NCBI GenBank assembly: GCA_015179125.1
Contig: WHVA01000088.1
Coordinates: forward strand, 124,001 to 188,000
DNA length: 64,000 nucleotides
Reading direction: 5' to 3'
DNA from: Gautieria morchelliformis
Lineage: Eukaryota; Basidiomycota; Agaricomycetes; Gomphales; Gomphaceae
The notes beneath the pieces are model-generated. The model made no database searches. It had not been told where the DNA came from and saw nothing but the letters and a program-made list of their open reading frames with translations. Shown one piece after another: positions 34,919-45,412 of this stretch (position 1 is its first letter; the number at the start of each line of letters is the position of its first letter). Made by a program: the position numbers and the translations under genes.

Positions 34919-36838
34919 GATGCCCCCAAAGATGGGATGGACGTTGACCCGTCAACGTCCACAACGCGAACAACGGCCCCGAGACAAGGGGCCGCAGACA
35001 TTCTCCGGGCTCCGATAGACCAGGAGCACTGGACGATCGTGGGATGGGAGGATGCCCTCGCCATCGTCCACCCAGACGATTGCGCGACATGCGCGGACTA
35101 CGCCGTGCACCTTAGGGCCGCGACCGGCACCCGCAAGGTCAAGCTGCAGGATCAAGACATCAGCGACGCCATCGATGCAGCTTGGGGATGGCTCCCAAGG
35201 GGCATCGCGCGTCACGCGCGAGAGGAGCCCCTCCGGGACGTCCACGACCTCAAAAAAGAGGTCAAGGAGCTAGAACGCGCGGTCGAGGACCGCGACGACG
35301 CGCTCGTAACTGAGCGCGCCAGGATCAAGGAACTGGAGCAGCAGCTGAGTGCAGCCCAGCTCCAAGTTACCCTGGTCCACGCTGCCTCAAAAAGGCCGCG
35401 ACATGACCCGGCCACAGACCCAGTGGCTGGGCCATCTTCACCTCGCGCGACAGCGCCGTTGCCGGCGCGTGCAACATCGGGGCTCGCATCCCGATTGTCG
35501 GCGCCGACGCCGACCACGACAACAACGGAAGGGCAGAGCGCACCTTCCGACTCTGCGTACGGCGTCCTAGATGGATGGGAGTCCGACTCGTCCATCTGGA
35601 AGATGTACGACCCCGAACGGGCACAACGGCTGGCAGAGCAGCCAAAGAAAAAGCGCAAGAAATTGCGCGGCTCCCTCCACACCGTCAATGGGCTAACCAT
35701 TGCAAAAGAAAGTGCAATCAGCGCTTACCTAGCGGCGTCATCATCACACACCATCAACGACCCCGCCCTTCAGCGGTGGGTAGCACAGGTCAAGGCCCAG
35801 TACATCGGGCCTGGCGTGGCCCTACCTCCGCCGGCGGGGACAGTTGAGTCGGTTCATCCTCCCTACCCGGGCCCAACAACGTCATACCCAATGGTACGAT
35901 GTCTGCCCGCTCGACGAACCCCGCTTCGTCGAACTCATAGCGTGGGCAAAAGAAACGCCGCAGATCGCGCGTATGCGCAAGATGATCGGCGTATTCAAAC
36001 GCATCGAGCGTGAACAACGCACTCGCAATCCCAAAAGGGATTGTCTCGTGATAGCGGGCGGTACCCCGCACGACATCGCGGCCATCCTAAAGGGTTGGAT
36101 ACACAACCCTGAAGGAATCCCCTCTGCCATCCATGACAACGCGGATGGCACCTTCAACCTAGATGACATGGACGTCTGGATGTGGTTGAAGGCCCTCGCA
36201 CCCCGGGTCAAAGGGGTCGCATCACCGCTCAGGGCGAGGCTACTCGACCTCTTCGGCTCGATGGACCAATGGTCGAGCCTCGTCGACGCCAGGGAAGTGC
36301 TGACGCCTCAGAGCACCACCCTGCGGCTCTCAATCACGGGCCCATTCCCTGTGGAGGGCCGAGCCGGCCCTGACATCCCGCTCGCGGAGATCGCGAGATG
36401 GCTGGCCCGCTACGGGGAGTCACTCGCGAGCGAGCGGCGCGCATTGAACATTACGTTCAGCGCAGCATCACCGGTGCGGCATTCAGCGCCGCCGCCCGTG
36501 AGGGCCAACAAAAGGTCATGGAGACCAGCCATGTGAGGGCCGCGGTGCCGCGACCCCTCACTCGCGCTCAGCTCGACCAAGAGCTGGCGCACTTCCGGCC
36601 CCCTCCTCAAACAGAGGACCCGGCCGTTGAGGCCATGCTCCGCGAGGACGTGGGCCCCAGCGCCCAAGCGGAGACCGCCGCTAGTGGTGAGGCCGACCAG
36701 CCTCACCCGATCACCACCGATGACACGGAGGTGCCCCCGGAGGTGTCACGTGCTCCTCCGGCCCCGTACGACGACGTCGTCGTCGTATCGGCCACTCTAG
36801 AGGACTCCCTCATGGACGACCTCTATGAGTAGTAATTA
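34919..36838 (+). pseudogene. Gypsy-1 extra ORF3 in env position (decayed copy)
   Basis: Third gene of the element, downstream of the chromodomain. It corresponds to the minus-strand frame at 60228-62219, with the same blocks in order: MDVDPSTSTTRTTAPRQGAA, DCATCADYAVHL, AWGWLPRGIARHA, coiled-coil KKEVKELERAVEDRDDAL, PKKKRKKLRG, CLVIAGGTPHDIAAILKGWI, LDDMDVWMWLKALAPR, and the terminal SATLEDSLMDDLYE. Relative to the other copy it lacks about 75 bp near 35865 and has shifts near 34930, 35870 and 36415. Function unknown. Confidence 0.8.
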
Positions 36839-36846
36839 ACCCCTAT

Positions 36847-37130
36847 TCCTATAGGTGAAAGCGGCTCGGTGGGTTGTGGGCGTCGAGCTTATGTCAGGTT
36901 TTAGGTCAGCCTTAGTCAGCTGGCCAATCGGATGCGAGCGGCGCAGCCGCGAGCCAAGAACGCTGCGCAGCATGGTCACGTGACCGTTTGCGTTCCAAAT
37001 TAGGTCAGCGGCGAGCGGCGCAGCCGCGAGCATAGAACGCTGCGCAGCGGTCACGTGACCCGTTCGCGACCAGAGCGCGCATACGCGAGCGTGGTCCGTG
37101 CACTACACGCGCGCGCGGTATAAAGGCCGA
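36847..37130 (+). promoter_or_regulatory. Promoter-like head of unit A
   Basis: GC-rich head with a CCAAT box (CTGGCCAATCGG near 36920), two TCACGTGAC-type E-boxes (near 36975 and 37060), repeated GAGCGGCGCAGCCGCGAGC blocks and a TATAAA at 37119-37124. The same order recurs in unit B (TATAAA 40063-40068) and unit C (TATAAA 42551-42556). Its conservation suggests the units are, or were, transcribed; the product would be mostly repeat sequence. Confidence 0.45.
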
Positions 37131-37494
37131 ATGGTAAGGAGGGAACGCCAGGAACCTGCCCAACCGCCGATTCCTCTGTCTGCTGTCTGCTATGTGCTCT
37201 GTCTGCTCTGTCCTCTGTCTGCTCTGTCCTCTGTGCTGTCTGCTATGTGCTCTGTCCGCTGTCTGCTCTGTGCTCTGCTGTCTGCTCTGGGTGCTGTCTC
37301 CTCCTTTAGCTGGCTGCCTGTCTATTGCTTTGCTGGCTTTCTATTGGTAGGTAATATGTTTTGTTTAATGCATTGCCATGTATTTTATTTTATTTGTGTT
37401 TGTAATTTTATTAGTTCTTTTTTTTTTCATCATAGTATTGTCATATGTGTATTATATTTTGGTGATTTCTTTTGAAAATAGATTTAAATACCTT

Positions 37495-38100
37495 CCAAAG
37501 ACTGCTGAAAAAAATGTATTTTAATATCAATATTTTTCAGGTTTTTTTCGAAAATAGACATCAATAAGTTCCCTCTAAAATTAATGAGATTCTGCTTTTA
37601 AATGTGGTTTGTTTTATTGTTTTATTTACTGTAAAGCCACTTACCAGCCACTCCTCTCTGGCTATACTGGTGGCTGGCTTACTATGGCTTTGGCTGGGCT
37701 CTGGGTTTCTCTGTCAGTCTCAGGGCTTCTCTGGCTTTGGCTGGGCATTAATAACAGCCTCTGCTTCAATGTACTGTACTTTTTTGACATTTTTTCGCAG
37801 ATAGATGTCAATAAATTATCCTGACTTGTGAAAATTGTCAGCTTAAATGTACAGTGCATTTTTTTGACATTTTTCAAAAATAGATAATCTTGACTCTGCT
37901 AAAATTAATAACAACTTCAGCTTAAATGTACTGAACATTTATTTTGACATTTTTTGAAAGATAGATAATCCTGACTTTGCTAAAATTAATGACAGCAGCT
38001 GCTTAAATATGGCTTCCTTTACTATTTTATTTGTGTCTGTATATGTCACAAAATAGATATTGATACATGTCCCTGAGTTTGCGAAAAGTTAATGATAAGT
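37495..38100 (+). repeat. AT-rich ~80-bp direct repeats, unit A
   Basis: Degenerate tandem copies with the core TTTTTGACATTTTT(C)GNAAATAGATA...ATCCTGACTTTGCTAAAATTAAT. Equivalent arrays lie at about 40230-40650 (unit B) and 42950-43480 (unit C). No coding potential. Confidence 0.75.
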
Positions 38101-38139
38101 AACAACCCCTGCTCGCTTCACTTTGAAGCCCTTGGGGAT

Positions 38140-38936
38140 ATGCTACACATGCCATTGGGACATGCTATGCATGCTATACTTGAGGGGCATGCTACACACA
38201 CTATGCATGGGGACACGCATGTTATGCGTGGGGACACACACGCTATACTTGGGGACACGCCTGCTATGCATGGGGACACGCATGTTATGCATGGGGACAC
38301 ACATGCTATGTGTGGAGAGACACATGGTATCCATGGGGACAAGCATGCTATCCATGGGGACACACACACTATGCTTGGGGACACCCATGTTATGCGTGGA
38401 GACACCCATGTTATGCATGGGGATGTGCACACTATATGTGGGGACACACTATGCTTGGGGGACATGGTACAAACAAGGGACACACTACAGGGGAAAACAC
38501 TACAAACAAGGGACATTCTACACATGCTATACTTGGGGGACACACTACAAACAAAGGACATGCTATGCACACTATACTTGGGGGACATGTTATGCATTGG
38601 GGACACACTTTGCACACTATACTTGAGGGAGATGCTGCACACACTACATGTAGGGACATGCTACACATGTGGACACGCTATGCATGGGGGACACACATGC
38701 TATAATTTAGGGACACGCTATGTTTGGGGACATGCTACAAACCAGGGACATGCTATGCATGTGGGACACGCCATGCACACTGTACTTGGGGATATGCAAC
38801 ATGTGGAGACACACTATGCATGGAGGACATGCTACACACACTATACTTGGGGACATGTTATATGTGGGCCAGGGACACAATAAGCATGCTATATTCGAGG
38901 CTATGCATGGAGGACATGCTATGCACACTATACTTG
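38140..38936 (+). repeat. 18-bp minisatellite, unit A (degenerate)
   Basis: Degenerate copies of GGGGACACGCTATGCATG. Because the period is divisible by three, all frames are long and repetitive on both strands (for example GDTHVMHGDTHAM); these are not genes. Confidence 0.9.
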
Positions 38937-38939
38937 GGT

Positions 38940-39670
38940 CGAGAGCGGAAGGAGACAAGACTAGCAAAACTCGCTGTGCTAAGAACAGGAGACAGTGCGA
39001 AGGGAATCATGTATCGAAGTCGATTATCTGATTGCAGAAACGGAGACATACATGAGGGGGTTTATACAAAGAGCTGAAGCAACAGGTAATGGTATGGTAC
39101 TAAGCAAATTCCGGAGAGTGCGGGAACCGGATAGACATACGGGGCAAGTAACTAATGCGGAACAATGGGATGACAAGGGGGGTGCAGGGTAGGGTAAGTA
39201 CAATGGCAAAGAACAAGGCAAGTAAGTACAATAGGCATCAGAAGAAACAGAATTACGGAAATGGTATCTTGCTGTGTTCAGGGTTGAGTACGGAGGCCGG
39301 TATCTGGAGGTGGCCAGGGGTACTGAAATCACAAGGGTCGAGGTAGAGGGTTGCGGATGGTGCGGATGTTGCGGAATAGAGTCGGAGGTGGTGCAGAGGT
39401 GGTGCAGAGGTGGTGCAGAGGTGGTGCAGAGGTGGTGCGGAGGATATGCGGATATGGCGGAGATGGTTGAGTGGAACAAATGGACCTCCTGATGCTCTGG
39501 ACTTGCTATGCTAAGGGTCAAGTAGGGAAGGCCGGTGAATAGAGTCAAAAGGGGAAGTATGTGAATAGTAAAGAACAAGGGGATCAAAAGGTCAAAGTGT
39601 GGACGTTGCGGAATAGAGCCAGAGGAGGCATGGAGGTACCGGAGTTGGTCAAGCAGCATGGTCATAACAT
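38940..39670 (-). repeat. Dispersed repeat with TATAAAA, copy 1
   Basis: About 440 bp of this segment recurs at 44985-45412, and a diverged piece at about 44450-44620. Common core on plus: AAGAACAGGAGACAGTGCGA, ATCTGATTGCAG, and AGGGGGTTT(T)ATACAAAGAG. On minus the last reads CTTTGTATAAAACCCCCT, an LTR-promoter-like sequence. It contains GGTGGTGCAGA tandem repeats at 39386-39440. Possibly a solo LTR, but no matching target duplication was found. Minus-strand frames here are proline/serine-rich and not convincing. Confidence 0.55.
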
Positions 39671-40659
39671 TACCTACCTTCAATCAATAAGATGTGTTTT
39701 ACTTATCTGAATGAAATTTTCTTATCTGAATGTGTTTGACTTATCCCAAGTTTGATTTACCCAAGGTGTTTGACCTTGCTGATGCGTTTGACCTTACCGA
39801 GGCATTTGACTTGCACCCCCGCGCAAAGCGCGGGTATCCACCTAGTCTAAGAGTTAAACGCGGGGGGTGGGTCGTTGTGGGCGTCGCTTATGTCAGGTTT
39901 TAGGTAAGCATTGGTCAGCTGGCCAATCGGATGCGAGCGGTGCAGCCGCGAGCCCCTGGCCCCTGGCCCAGGCCAGCATTGACGCTGCGCAGCAGCGTCC
40001 CGGGTCACGTGACCGGTTCACGCAACCATACGAGGGTGGTCTGTGCACAACCCTTCGCTTGGTATAAAGGGAGCGATGCTGCAGAAGCGCACTCCCCACT
40101 GATGTATTTCTGTGTTCTGGCTGAACTGGGGGCTTACTATTGCTTTGGCTTTGCTCTGGGTGTCTTTGTGTGTGTCTCTTGGTGTCTCTGGGCTTCTCTG
40201 GGCTTCTCTGCCTTTGGCTGAGCTTCTGCTTCAATGGCCTGTTTATTTTTTCGATATTTTTTCGCAAATAGCTATGAATAAACATAACTTGCTGACCTTA
40301 ACAATAGCCAACTTACATATCCTGTACATTTTTGGATATTTTTTCGCAAATAGACATCAATAAATGCAACTTGCTAACCTCAATAACAGCCAACTTAAAT
40401 ATCCTTTACATTTTTTTGACATTTCTTCGCAAATGGATATCAATAACTTCTTTGCTCAAGTTAATAACAACTTCTGTTGTAATGTAGTGTGTTTTTTTTT
40501 TTATCTGTTGTTGAAAAATAAGTATAGATATCAATGAATTATCCTGACTTTGCTAAAGTTAATACCAGCTTCAGGTTACATGTACTGTACATTTTTTGAC
40601 ATTTTTTTAAAAGGTAGATATCAATAAATTATCCATGCTTTGCTAAAATTAATGACAAA

Positions 40660-41811
40660 TGTCCCCACGCTACCTGTGGGGACATGCTACCTGTGGGGAC
40701 ATGCTACCTGTGGGGACATGCTACCTGTGGGGACACGCTACCTGTGGGGACACGTTACGTGTGGGGACATGCTACGTGTGGGGACACGCTACCGGTGGGG
40801 ACACGCTACCTGTGGGGACATGCTACCTGTGGGGACACATTACGTGTGGGGACATGCTACCTGTGAGGACATGCTACCTGTGGGGACACGCTACCTGTGG
40901 GGACACGTTACGTGTGGGGACACGTTACCTGTGGGGACACGTTACCTGTGGGGACACGTTACGTGTGGGGACACGTTACGTGTGGGGACACGCTACCGGT
41001 GGGGACACGCTACCTGTGGGGACATGCTACCTGTGGGGACATGCTACCTGTGGGGACACCTTACGTGTGGGGACACGCTACCGGTGGGGACACGCTACCT
41101 GTGGGGACATGCTACCTGTGGGGACACATTACGTGTGGGGACATGCTACCTGTGAGGACATGCTACTGTGGGGACACGCTACCTGTGGGGACATGCTACC
41201 TGTGGGGACACATTACGTGTGGGGACATGCTACCTGTGAGGACACGCTACCTGTGGGGACACGCTACCTGTGGGGACACGCTACCTGTGGGGACACGCTA
41301 CCTGTGGGGACACGCTACCTGTGGGGACACGTTACGTGTGGGGACACGCTACCGGTGGGGACACGCTACCTGTGGGGACATGCTACCTGTGGGGACACCT
41401 TACGTGTGGGGACACGCTACCTGTGGGGACATGCTACCTGTGGGGACACCTTACGTGTGGGACACGCTACCGGTGGGGACACGCTACCTGTGGGGACACG
41501 CTACCTGTGGGGACATGCTACCTGTGGGGACACATTACGTGTGGGGACATGCTACCTGTGAGGACACGCTACCTGTGGGGACACGCTACCTGTGGGGACA
41601 CGTTATGTGTGGGGACATGCTACCTGTGAGGACACGTTACGTGTGGGGACATGCTACCTGTGAGGACATGCTACCTGTGCGGACACGCTACCTGTGAGGA
41701 CATGCTACCTGTGTGGACACGCTACCTGTGAGGACATGTTACGTTTGGGGACACGCTACCTGTGAGGACATGTTACGTTTGGGGACACGCTACCTGTGAG
41801 GACATGCTATC
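40660..41811 (+). repeat. 18-bp minisatellite, unit B (well preserved)
   Basis: About 64 copies of an 18-bp unit, GGGGACAYGCTACCTGTG with variants GTTACGTGTG and GCTACCGGTG. The core ACACGTTACGTGT is a near-perfect palindrome. Long frames through it (up to 300 codons) are repeat products. Towards the right end GAGGAC replaces GGGGAC in many units. Unit purity is higher here than in A or C, implying recent amplification. Confidence 0.95.
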
Positions 41812-41819
41812 CAACTGCA

Positions 41820-42143
41820 CTTTGGGTCTTCCCCCATTTCTGATTTTGGTATTGTTTCTGGTTCTGTGAGAGTGTCACCGGAGGATCAGCTGGCATATCC
41901 ATATAACCACATTGTCAAAATTCAGGATCCCCAAGATCACTATTGGATCTATTTCACAATGCACAAGCTTTGAAACCTGTGGATTATGACAATAGGCGCA
42001 ATCTTATAATCTCTGATGATTCAGTCAAGACTATTACCACTTTCATGTCTAGAGTTGCTGGAAGGCCCATCCCAGAGGTCGAGAGAGAGCTCTGCATGTT
42101 CGGCTGTTCCATGGGTGCATACATGATTCATGATACTATATGA
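41820..42143 (+). other. Possible captured gene fragment in unit B
   Basis: Non-repetitive stretch between minisatellite and tail. A frame from 41943 to 42143 encodes LDLFHNAQALKPVDYDNRR, ISDDSVKTITTFMSRVAG and CMFGCSMGAYMIHD, with normal codon and residue balance. It is open upstream for about 20 more codons. I do not recognise the protein. Helitrons commonly pick up host gene pieces, so capture is a reasonable inference. Confidence 0.35.
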
Positions 42144-42279
42144 TCAGGGATATATTTTGCATGATCCTATTTACCCCAATGCACTTGACCTTACTGATTC
42201 ACTTGACCTTACTGATGCATTTGACCTTACCAAGGCGCTTGACCTACACCCCCGCGTGAAGCGCAGGTACCCACCTAGT

Positions 42280-44428
42280 TCCTATGTATGAAAGCGGCTC
42301 GGTGGGTTGTGGGCGTCGAGCTTATGTCAGGTTTTAGGTCAGCCTTAGCCAGCTGGCCAATCGGATGCGAGCGGCGCAGCCGCGAGCCAAGAACCTGCGC
42401 AGCATGGTCACGTGACCGTTTGCGTTCCAAATTAGGTCAGCGCCGAGCGGTGCAGCCGCGAGCATAGAACGCTGCGCAGCGGTCACATGACCCGTTCACG
42501 ACCAGAGCGCGCATACGCGAGCGTGGTCCGTGCACGACACGCGCACCCGCTATAAAGGCTGAATGGTAAGGAGGGAACACCAGGAACCTGCCCAACCGGC
42601 GATTCCTCTCTGCTATCTGCTATGTGCTCTGTCTGCTCTGTGCTGTCTGCTCTGTGCTCTGTCCGCTGTCTCCTCTGTGCTCTGTCTGCTGTCTGCTCTG
42701 GGTGCTGTCTGCTGTCTCCTCCTTTAGCTGGCTGGATGTCTATTGCTTTGGCTGGCTGGCTATCTATTGGTAGGTAATATCTGTTTGTTTAATGCATTGC
42801 CATGTATTTTATTTTATTTGTGTTTGTAATTTTAGTTCTTTTTTTTTCATCATAGTATTGTCACATGTGAATTATATTTTGGTGATTTTTTTCGAAATTA
42901 GATTTAAATACCATCCAAAGACTGCTGAAAAAAATGTATTTTAATATCAATATTTTTCAGGTTTTTTTCAAAAATAGACATCAATAAGTTCCCTCTTAAA
43001 TTAATGAGATTCTGCTTTTAAATGTGGTTTGTTTTATTGTTTTATTCACTGTAAAGCCACTTACCAGCCACTCCTCTCTGGCTATACTGGTGGCTGGCTT
43101 ACTATGGCTTTGGATGGGCATTAATAACAGCCTCTGCTTCAATGTACTGTACTTTTTTGACATTTTTTCGCAGATAGATGTCAATAAATTATCCTGACTT
43201 AGTGAAAATTGTCAGCTTAAATGTACAGTGCATTTTTTTTGACATTTTTCAAAAATAGATAATCTTGACTCTGCTAAAATTAATAACAACTTCAGCTTAA
43301 ATGTACTGGACATTTTCTTGACATTTTTTCGAAAAATAGATAATCCTGACTTTGCTAAAATTAATGACAGCAGCTGCTTAAATATGGCTTCCTTTACTAT
43401 TGTATTTATGTCTGTATATGTCACAAAATAGATATTGATACATGTCCCTGAGTTTGCGAAAAGTTAATGATAAGTAACAGCCCCTGCTCACTTCACTTTG
43501 AAGCCCTTGGGGATGTGCTACACATGCCATTGGGACATGCTATGCATGCTATACTTGAGGGGCATGCTACACACACTAACATGCATGCTATGCATGGGGA
43601 CACGCATGTTATGCATGGAGACACGCATGTTATGCATGGAGACACGCATGTTATGCGTGGGGACAAGCATGCTATGCATGGGGACACACACGCTATGCTT
43701 GGGGACACGCATGTTATGCGTGGGGACAAGTATGCGTGGGGACAAGCATGCTATGCATGGGGATGTGCACACTATATGTGGGACACACTATGCTTGGGGG
43801 ACATGGTACAAACAAGGGACACACTACAGGGGAATACACTACAAACACGGGACATTCTACACATGCTATACTTGGGGGACACGCTACAAACAAAGGACAT
43901 GCTATGCACACTATACTTGGGGGACATGTTATGCATTGGGGACACACTTTGCACACTATACTTGAGGGGGATGCTACACACACTACATGGAGGGACATGC
44001 TACACATGTGGACACGCTATGCATGGAGGACACACATGCTATAATTTAGGGACACGCTATGTTTGGGGAAATGCTACACACCAGGGACATGCTATGCATG
44101 TGGGACATGCCATGCACACTGTACTTGGGGATATGTAACATGTGGAGACACACTATGCATGGAGGACATGCTACACACACTATACTTGGGGACATGTTAT
44201 ATGTGGGCCAGGGACACAATAAGCATGCTATATTCGAGGCTATGCATGGAGGACATGCTATGCATGCTATACTTGGGCACATGCAGACATGTGTAGAGAG
44301 ATTACCTATCTTGATGTGTTACTTATAGCTACTTTCCATTCCAATGAGATGTGTTTTACTTATCCCAAGTTTGATTTACCCAATGCGTTTGACCTACACC
44401 CCCATATGAAGCATGGGTATCCACCTAG
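42280..44428 (+). mobile_element. Helitron-like unit C
   Basis: Begins TCCTATGTATGAAAGCGGCT one base after the CTAG of unit B and ends with hairpin CCCATAT-GAA-GCATGGG and CTAG (44425-44428). Its head, CTGTCTGCTCTG tract, AT-rich array and minisatellite follow unit A closely. It lacks the dispersed repeat found in A, leaving the minisatellite to run into the TTTGAC tail. It is followed by AGG rather than T. Confidence 0.6.
43510..44285 (+). repeat. 18-bp minisatellite, unit C (degenerate)
   Basis: Same degenerate type as in unit A (GGGGACACGCATGTTATGCAT variants). Long frames on both strands are repeat artefacts. Confidence 0.9.
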
Positions 44429-45412
44429 AGGTAAGGGTTCAAGAATCGAGTTAAGTTGGATATCAGAAATCGAGTTGGAAGGCAGAGAGACAGAGGCCTT
44501 GCAAGTACTTGCTGTGGTAAGAACAGGAAACAGTGCAAAGGGAGTCACATATCAAAGTCAATTATCTGATTGCAGAACAGAGGCATATATGACTGGGTTT
44601 TATACAAAGAGCTGAGACAACATGTCAGAAGGTAGAGGTAAGCAATTCCAGTGCAAGCAAAACTAACTAGGATAAATGGAGTAAGTAACTAATCCGGAAC
44701 AAGAGGAACTACAAGGGGTGCTGGGTAGAACTAAGAACAATCAATAGGCAAAAGAACAAGGGAATGTGGGTCTAATTGATTGTTACGTATCGGAATTCCC
44801 GGAGGTCAGAACTGGAAAGGACAACGGCTTCAACTTATGTGTTGCGCCCCCGATGAACTACCGTCCTAAGTATTTCGGGATTGACTTGCGGATATTGGAG
44901 AAGGCAGAAGTCGGGAACAGAGTACTGAGAGTCGAGCTTCGAGGGTCAGAGATCAAAGGTCAGAAGAGGCGGAGGACAGAGAGTCGAGAGCGGAAGGAGA
45001 CAAGACTAGAAAAACTTGCTGTGCTAAGAACAGGAGACAGTGCGAAGGGAATCACGTATCGAAGTCAATTATCTGATTGCAGAAACGGAGACATACATGA
45101 GGGGGTTTTATACAAAGAGCTGAAGCAACAGGTAATGGTATGGTACTAAGCAAATTCCGGAGAGTGCGGGAATCGGATAGACATACGGGGAAAGTAACTA
45201 ATGCGGAACAATGGGATGACAAGGGGGGTGCAGGGTAGGGTAAGTACAATGGCAAAGAACAAGGCGAGTAAGCACAATAGGCATCAGAAGAAACGGAATT
45301 ACGGAAATGGTATCTTGCTGTGTTCAGGGTCGAGTACGGGGGCCGGTATCTGGAGGTGGCCAGGGGTACTGAAATCACAAGGGTCGAGGTAGAGGGTTGC
45401 GGATGGTGCGGA
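44429..45412. repeat. Dispersed repeats, copies 2 and 3, after unit C
   Basis: Two copies of the repeat seen in unit A lie in tandem: a diverged one at about 44450-44620 and a close one at 44985-45412. The sequence between (44620-44985) has no recognisable content. The close copy passes without a gap into copia-2 coding sequence at about 45413 (GATGTGACAACATC), so this is a recombination or truncation joint. Confidence 0.55.

Larger units (their letters stand above)
22872..36846 (+). mobile_element. Gypsy-1 chromovirus, plus-strand copy, 3' LTR missing
   Basis: Ty3/gypsy element inserted into the copia protease gene. Parts in order: 5' LTR (22872-23086), gag (23225-24529, continued at 29641), CCHC and protease, RT-RNase H, integrase and chromodomain, then an extra ORF3. 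A copia element occupies 24530-29640. The end, just before the polypurine tract, is replaced by Helitron-like unit A: the sequence CCCCTAT at 36840-36846 continues as AGTTGTC in the other copy. The intact 3' end can be read from the minus copy at 59980-63627. Many indels show this copy is dead. Confidence 0.9.
36847..39845 (+). mobile_element. Helitron-like unit A
   Basis: Starts TCCTATAGGTGAAAGCGGCT and ends with a hairpin CCCGCGC-AAA-GCGCGGG (39818-39834), seven bases, then CTAG (39842-39845). This is the 5'-TC / 3' hairpin-CTRR plan of Helitrons. It is inserted in gypsy-1 next to an A-T step. Contents: promoter-like head, CTGTCTGCTCTG tract (about 37175-37300), AT-rich array (37495-38100), 18-bp minisatellite (38140-38936), a dispersed repeat (38940-39670), and tail repeats with TTTGACCTTACCGA. 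No Rep/helicase protein, so it is non-autonomous. Confidence 0.6.
39846..42278 (+). mobile_element. Helitron-like unit B
   Basis: Begins TCTAAGAG directly after the CTAG of unit A and ends with hairpin CCCGCGT-GAA-GCGCAGG and CTAG (42275-42278). The head shares the sequences GTTGTGGGCGTCG, TTATGTCAGGTTTTAGG, CAGCTGGCCAATCGGATGCG, a TCACGTGAC box and TATAAA with units A and C, but is otherwise diverged. It contains the best-preserved minisatellite of the three, and a 300-bp segment at 41820-42143 unlike A or C. Confidence 0.6.

Noticed and set aside
38118..38968. Cys/Met-rich frames on both strands in unit A (for example the 263-codon plus frame at 38092)
   Set aside because: Same minisatellite artefact; the unit-C equivalent at 43467-44138 has the same cause.
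38939..39667. Solo LTR call for the dispersed repeat in unit A
   Set aside because: TG...CA-like edges can be chosen on minus, but flanking 5-mers (GGTAA/AGTAT) do not match and the related copy at 44985 has different edges.
39024..39683. 219-codon minus-strand frame, Pro/Ser/His-rich
   Set aside because: Overlaps a dispersed non-coding repeat; its second copy (45052-45495) is shorter and framed differently.
40660..41811. Several overlapping long open frames (up to 300 codons) rich in GDTLPVGTRYLWGH
   Set aside because: They are translations of an 18-bp tandem repeat in every frame; no start context, no non-repeat domain.
40660..41811. CRISPR-like array
   Set aside because: Units are contiguous with no unique spacers, and the genome is eukaryotic.
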